From positions 30,420,705 through 30,484,704 of the forward strand of contig NC_044279.2 of NCBI RefSeq assembly GCF_004027225.2: a DNA stretch of 64,000 bases. The letters run 5' to 3'. Position 1 is the first letter of the stretch. Each line of letters starts with the position of its first letter. The stretch comes from Strigops habroptila. Taxonomy: Eukaryota; Chordata; Aves; Psittaciformes; Psittacidae. Shown here piece after piece: positions 63,976-64,000 of this stretch. The translations under genes were made by a program, and so were the position numbers. The notes under the pieces were generated by a model. That model ran no database searches. It saw only the letters and a list, made by a program, of their open reading frames with translations, and was not told the DNA's origin.

Positions 63976-64000
63976 CTTTACATTTGGAATGGAACTGTAA
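63976..64000 (+). other. Possible exon start at the window edge
   Basis: A good acceptor (ttctcaactttctttcaatcctag, AG 63974-63975) precedes the last 25 bases, which are open in at least one frame (reading LYIWNGTV). Too little is visible to assign it to any gene. Confidence 0.2.

Overview
The window comes from a sauropsid vertebrate, almost certainly a bird. It is AT-rich intron and intergenic DNA with one sharp CpG island. Its interspersed repeats are CR1 LINE fragments with avian-type 3' ends ((ATTCTRTG)n termini, or their complement at the start of minus-strand copies). The only protein gene I can name is NRCAM (neuronal cell adhesion molecule, L1 family), on the plus strand. The species cannot be fixed from the sequence alone; a chicken-like bird fits.

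Layout. (1) 1-15.5 kb is the 3' end of NRCAM: the transmembrane exon (279-410), a juxtamembrane cytoplasmic exon (3293-3371), a 12-nt microexon encoding RSLE (12528-12539), and the last coding exon with the ankyrin-binding FIGQY motif and the C-terminal PDZ ligand (13121-13358). A roughly 2.1-kb 3'UTR follows. (2) Inside the 9.2-kb intron between the juxtamembrane exon and the microexon is an intact open reading frame of more than 600 codons (5146-6988). It resembles the Gag protein of DIRS-type tyrosine-recombinase retrotransposons, the same source as the C-terminal exon of LAP2-alpha (TMPO). A good splice acceptor directly before it puts it in frame with the upstream NRCAM exon. It could therefore be an alternative 3'-terminal exon that replaces the whole normal NRCAM tail with a LAP2-alpha/Gag-like domain. 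This is the main discovery candidate. (3) 15.5-49 kb appears intergenic: no convincing exons, several CR1 copies (one old, about 1.1 kb, at 38-39.1 kb; younger ones at 41.5 and 47.6 kb) and a TCTCTA microsatellite. (4) 49.1-50.6 kb is a strong CpG island with a CCAAT box, a CRE-like site and a possible non-coding first exon, so it is the promoter of another gene. (5) 50.6-64 kb looks like the first intron, or the flank, of that gene; no recognisable coding exon is visible.

How the parts work together. The standard NRCAM transcript joins 279-410, 3293-3371, optionally 12528-12539, and 13121 onward. The microexon adds a YRSLE endocytosis motif and carries an upstream UGC element typical of neural SRRM4-regulated microexons. 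Use of the Gag-like exon would instead remove the ankyrin, AP-2 and PDZ motifs together. The CpG-island gene cannot be identified. Human synteny (NRCAM followed by LAMB4 and LAMB1) makes a laminin-beta gene a reasonable but unproven guess.
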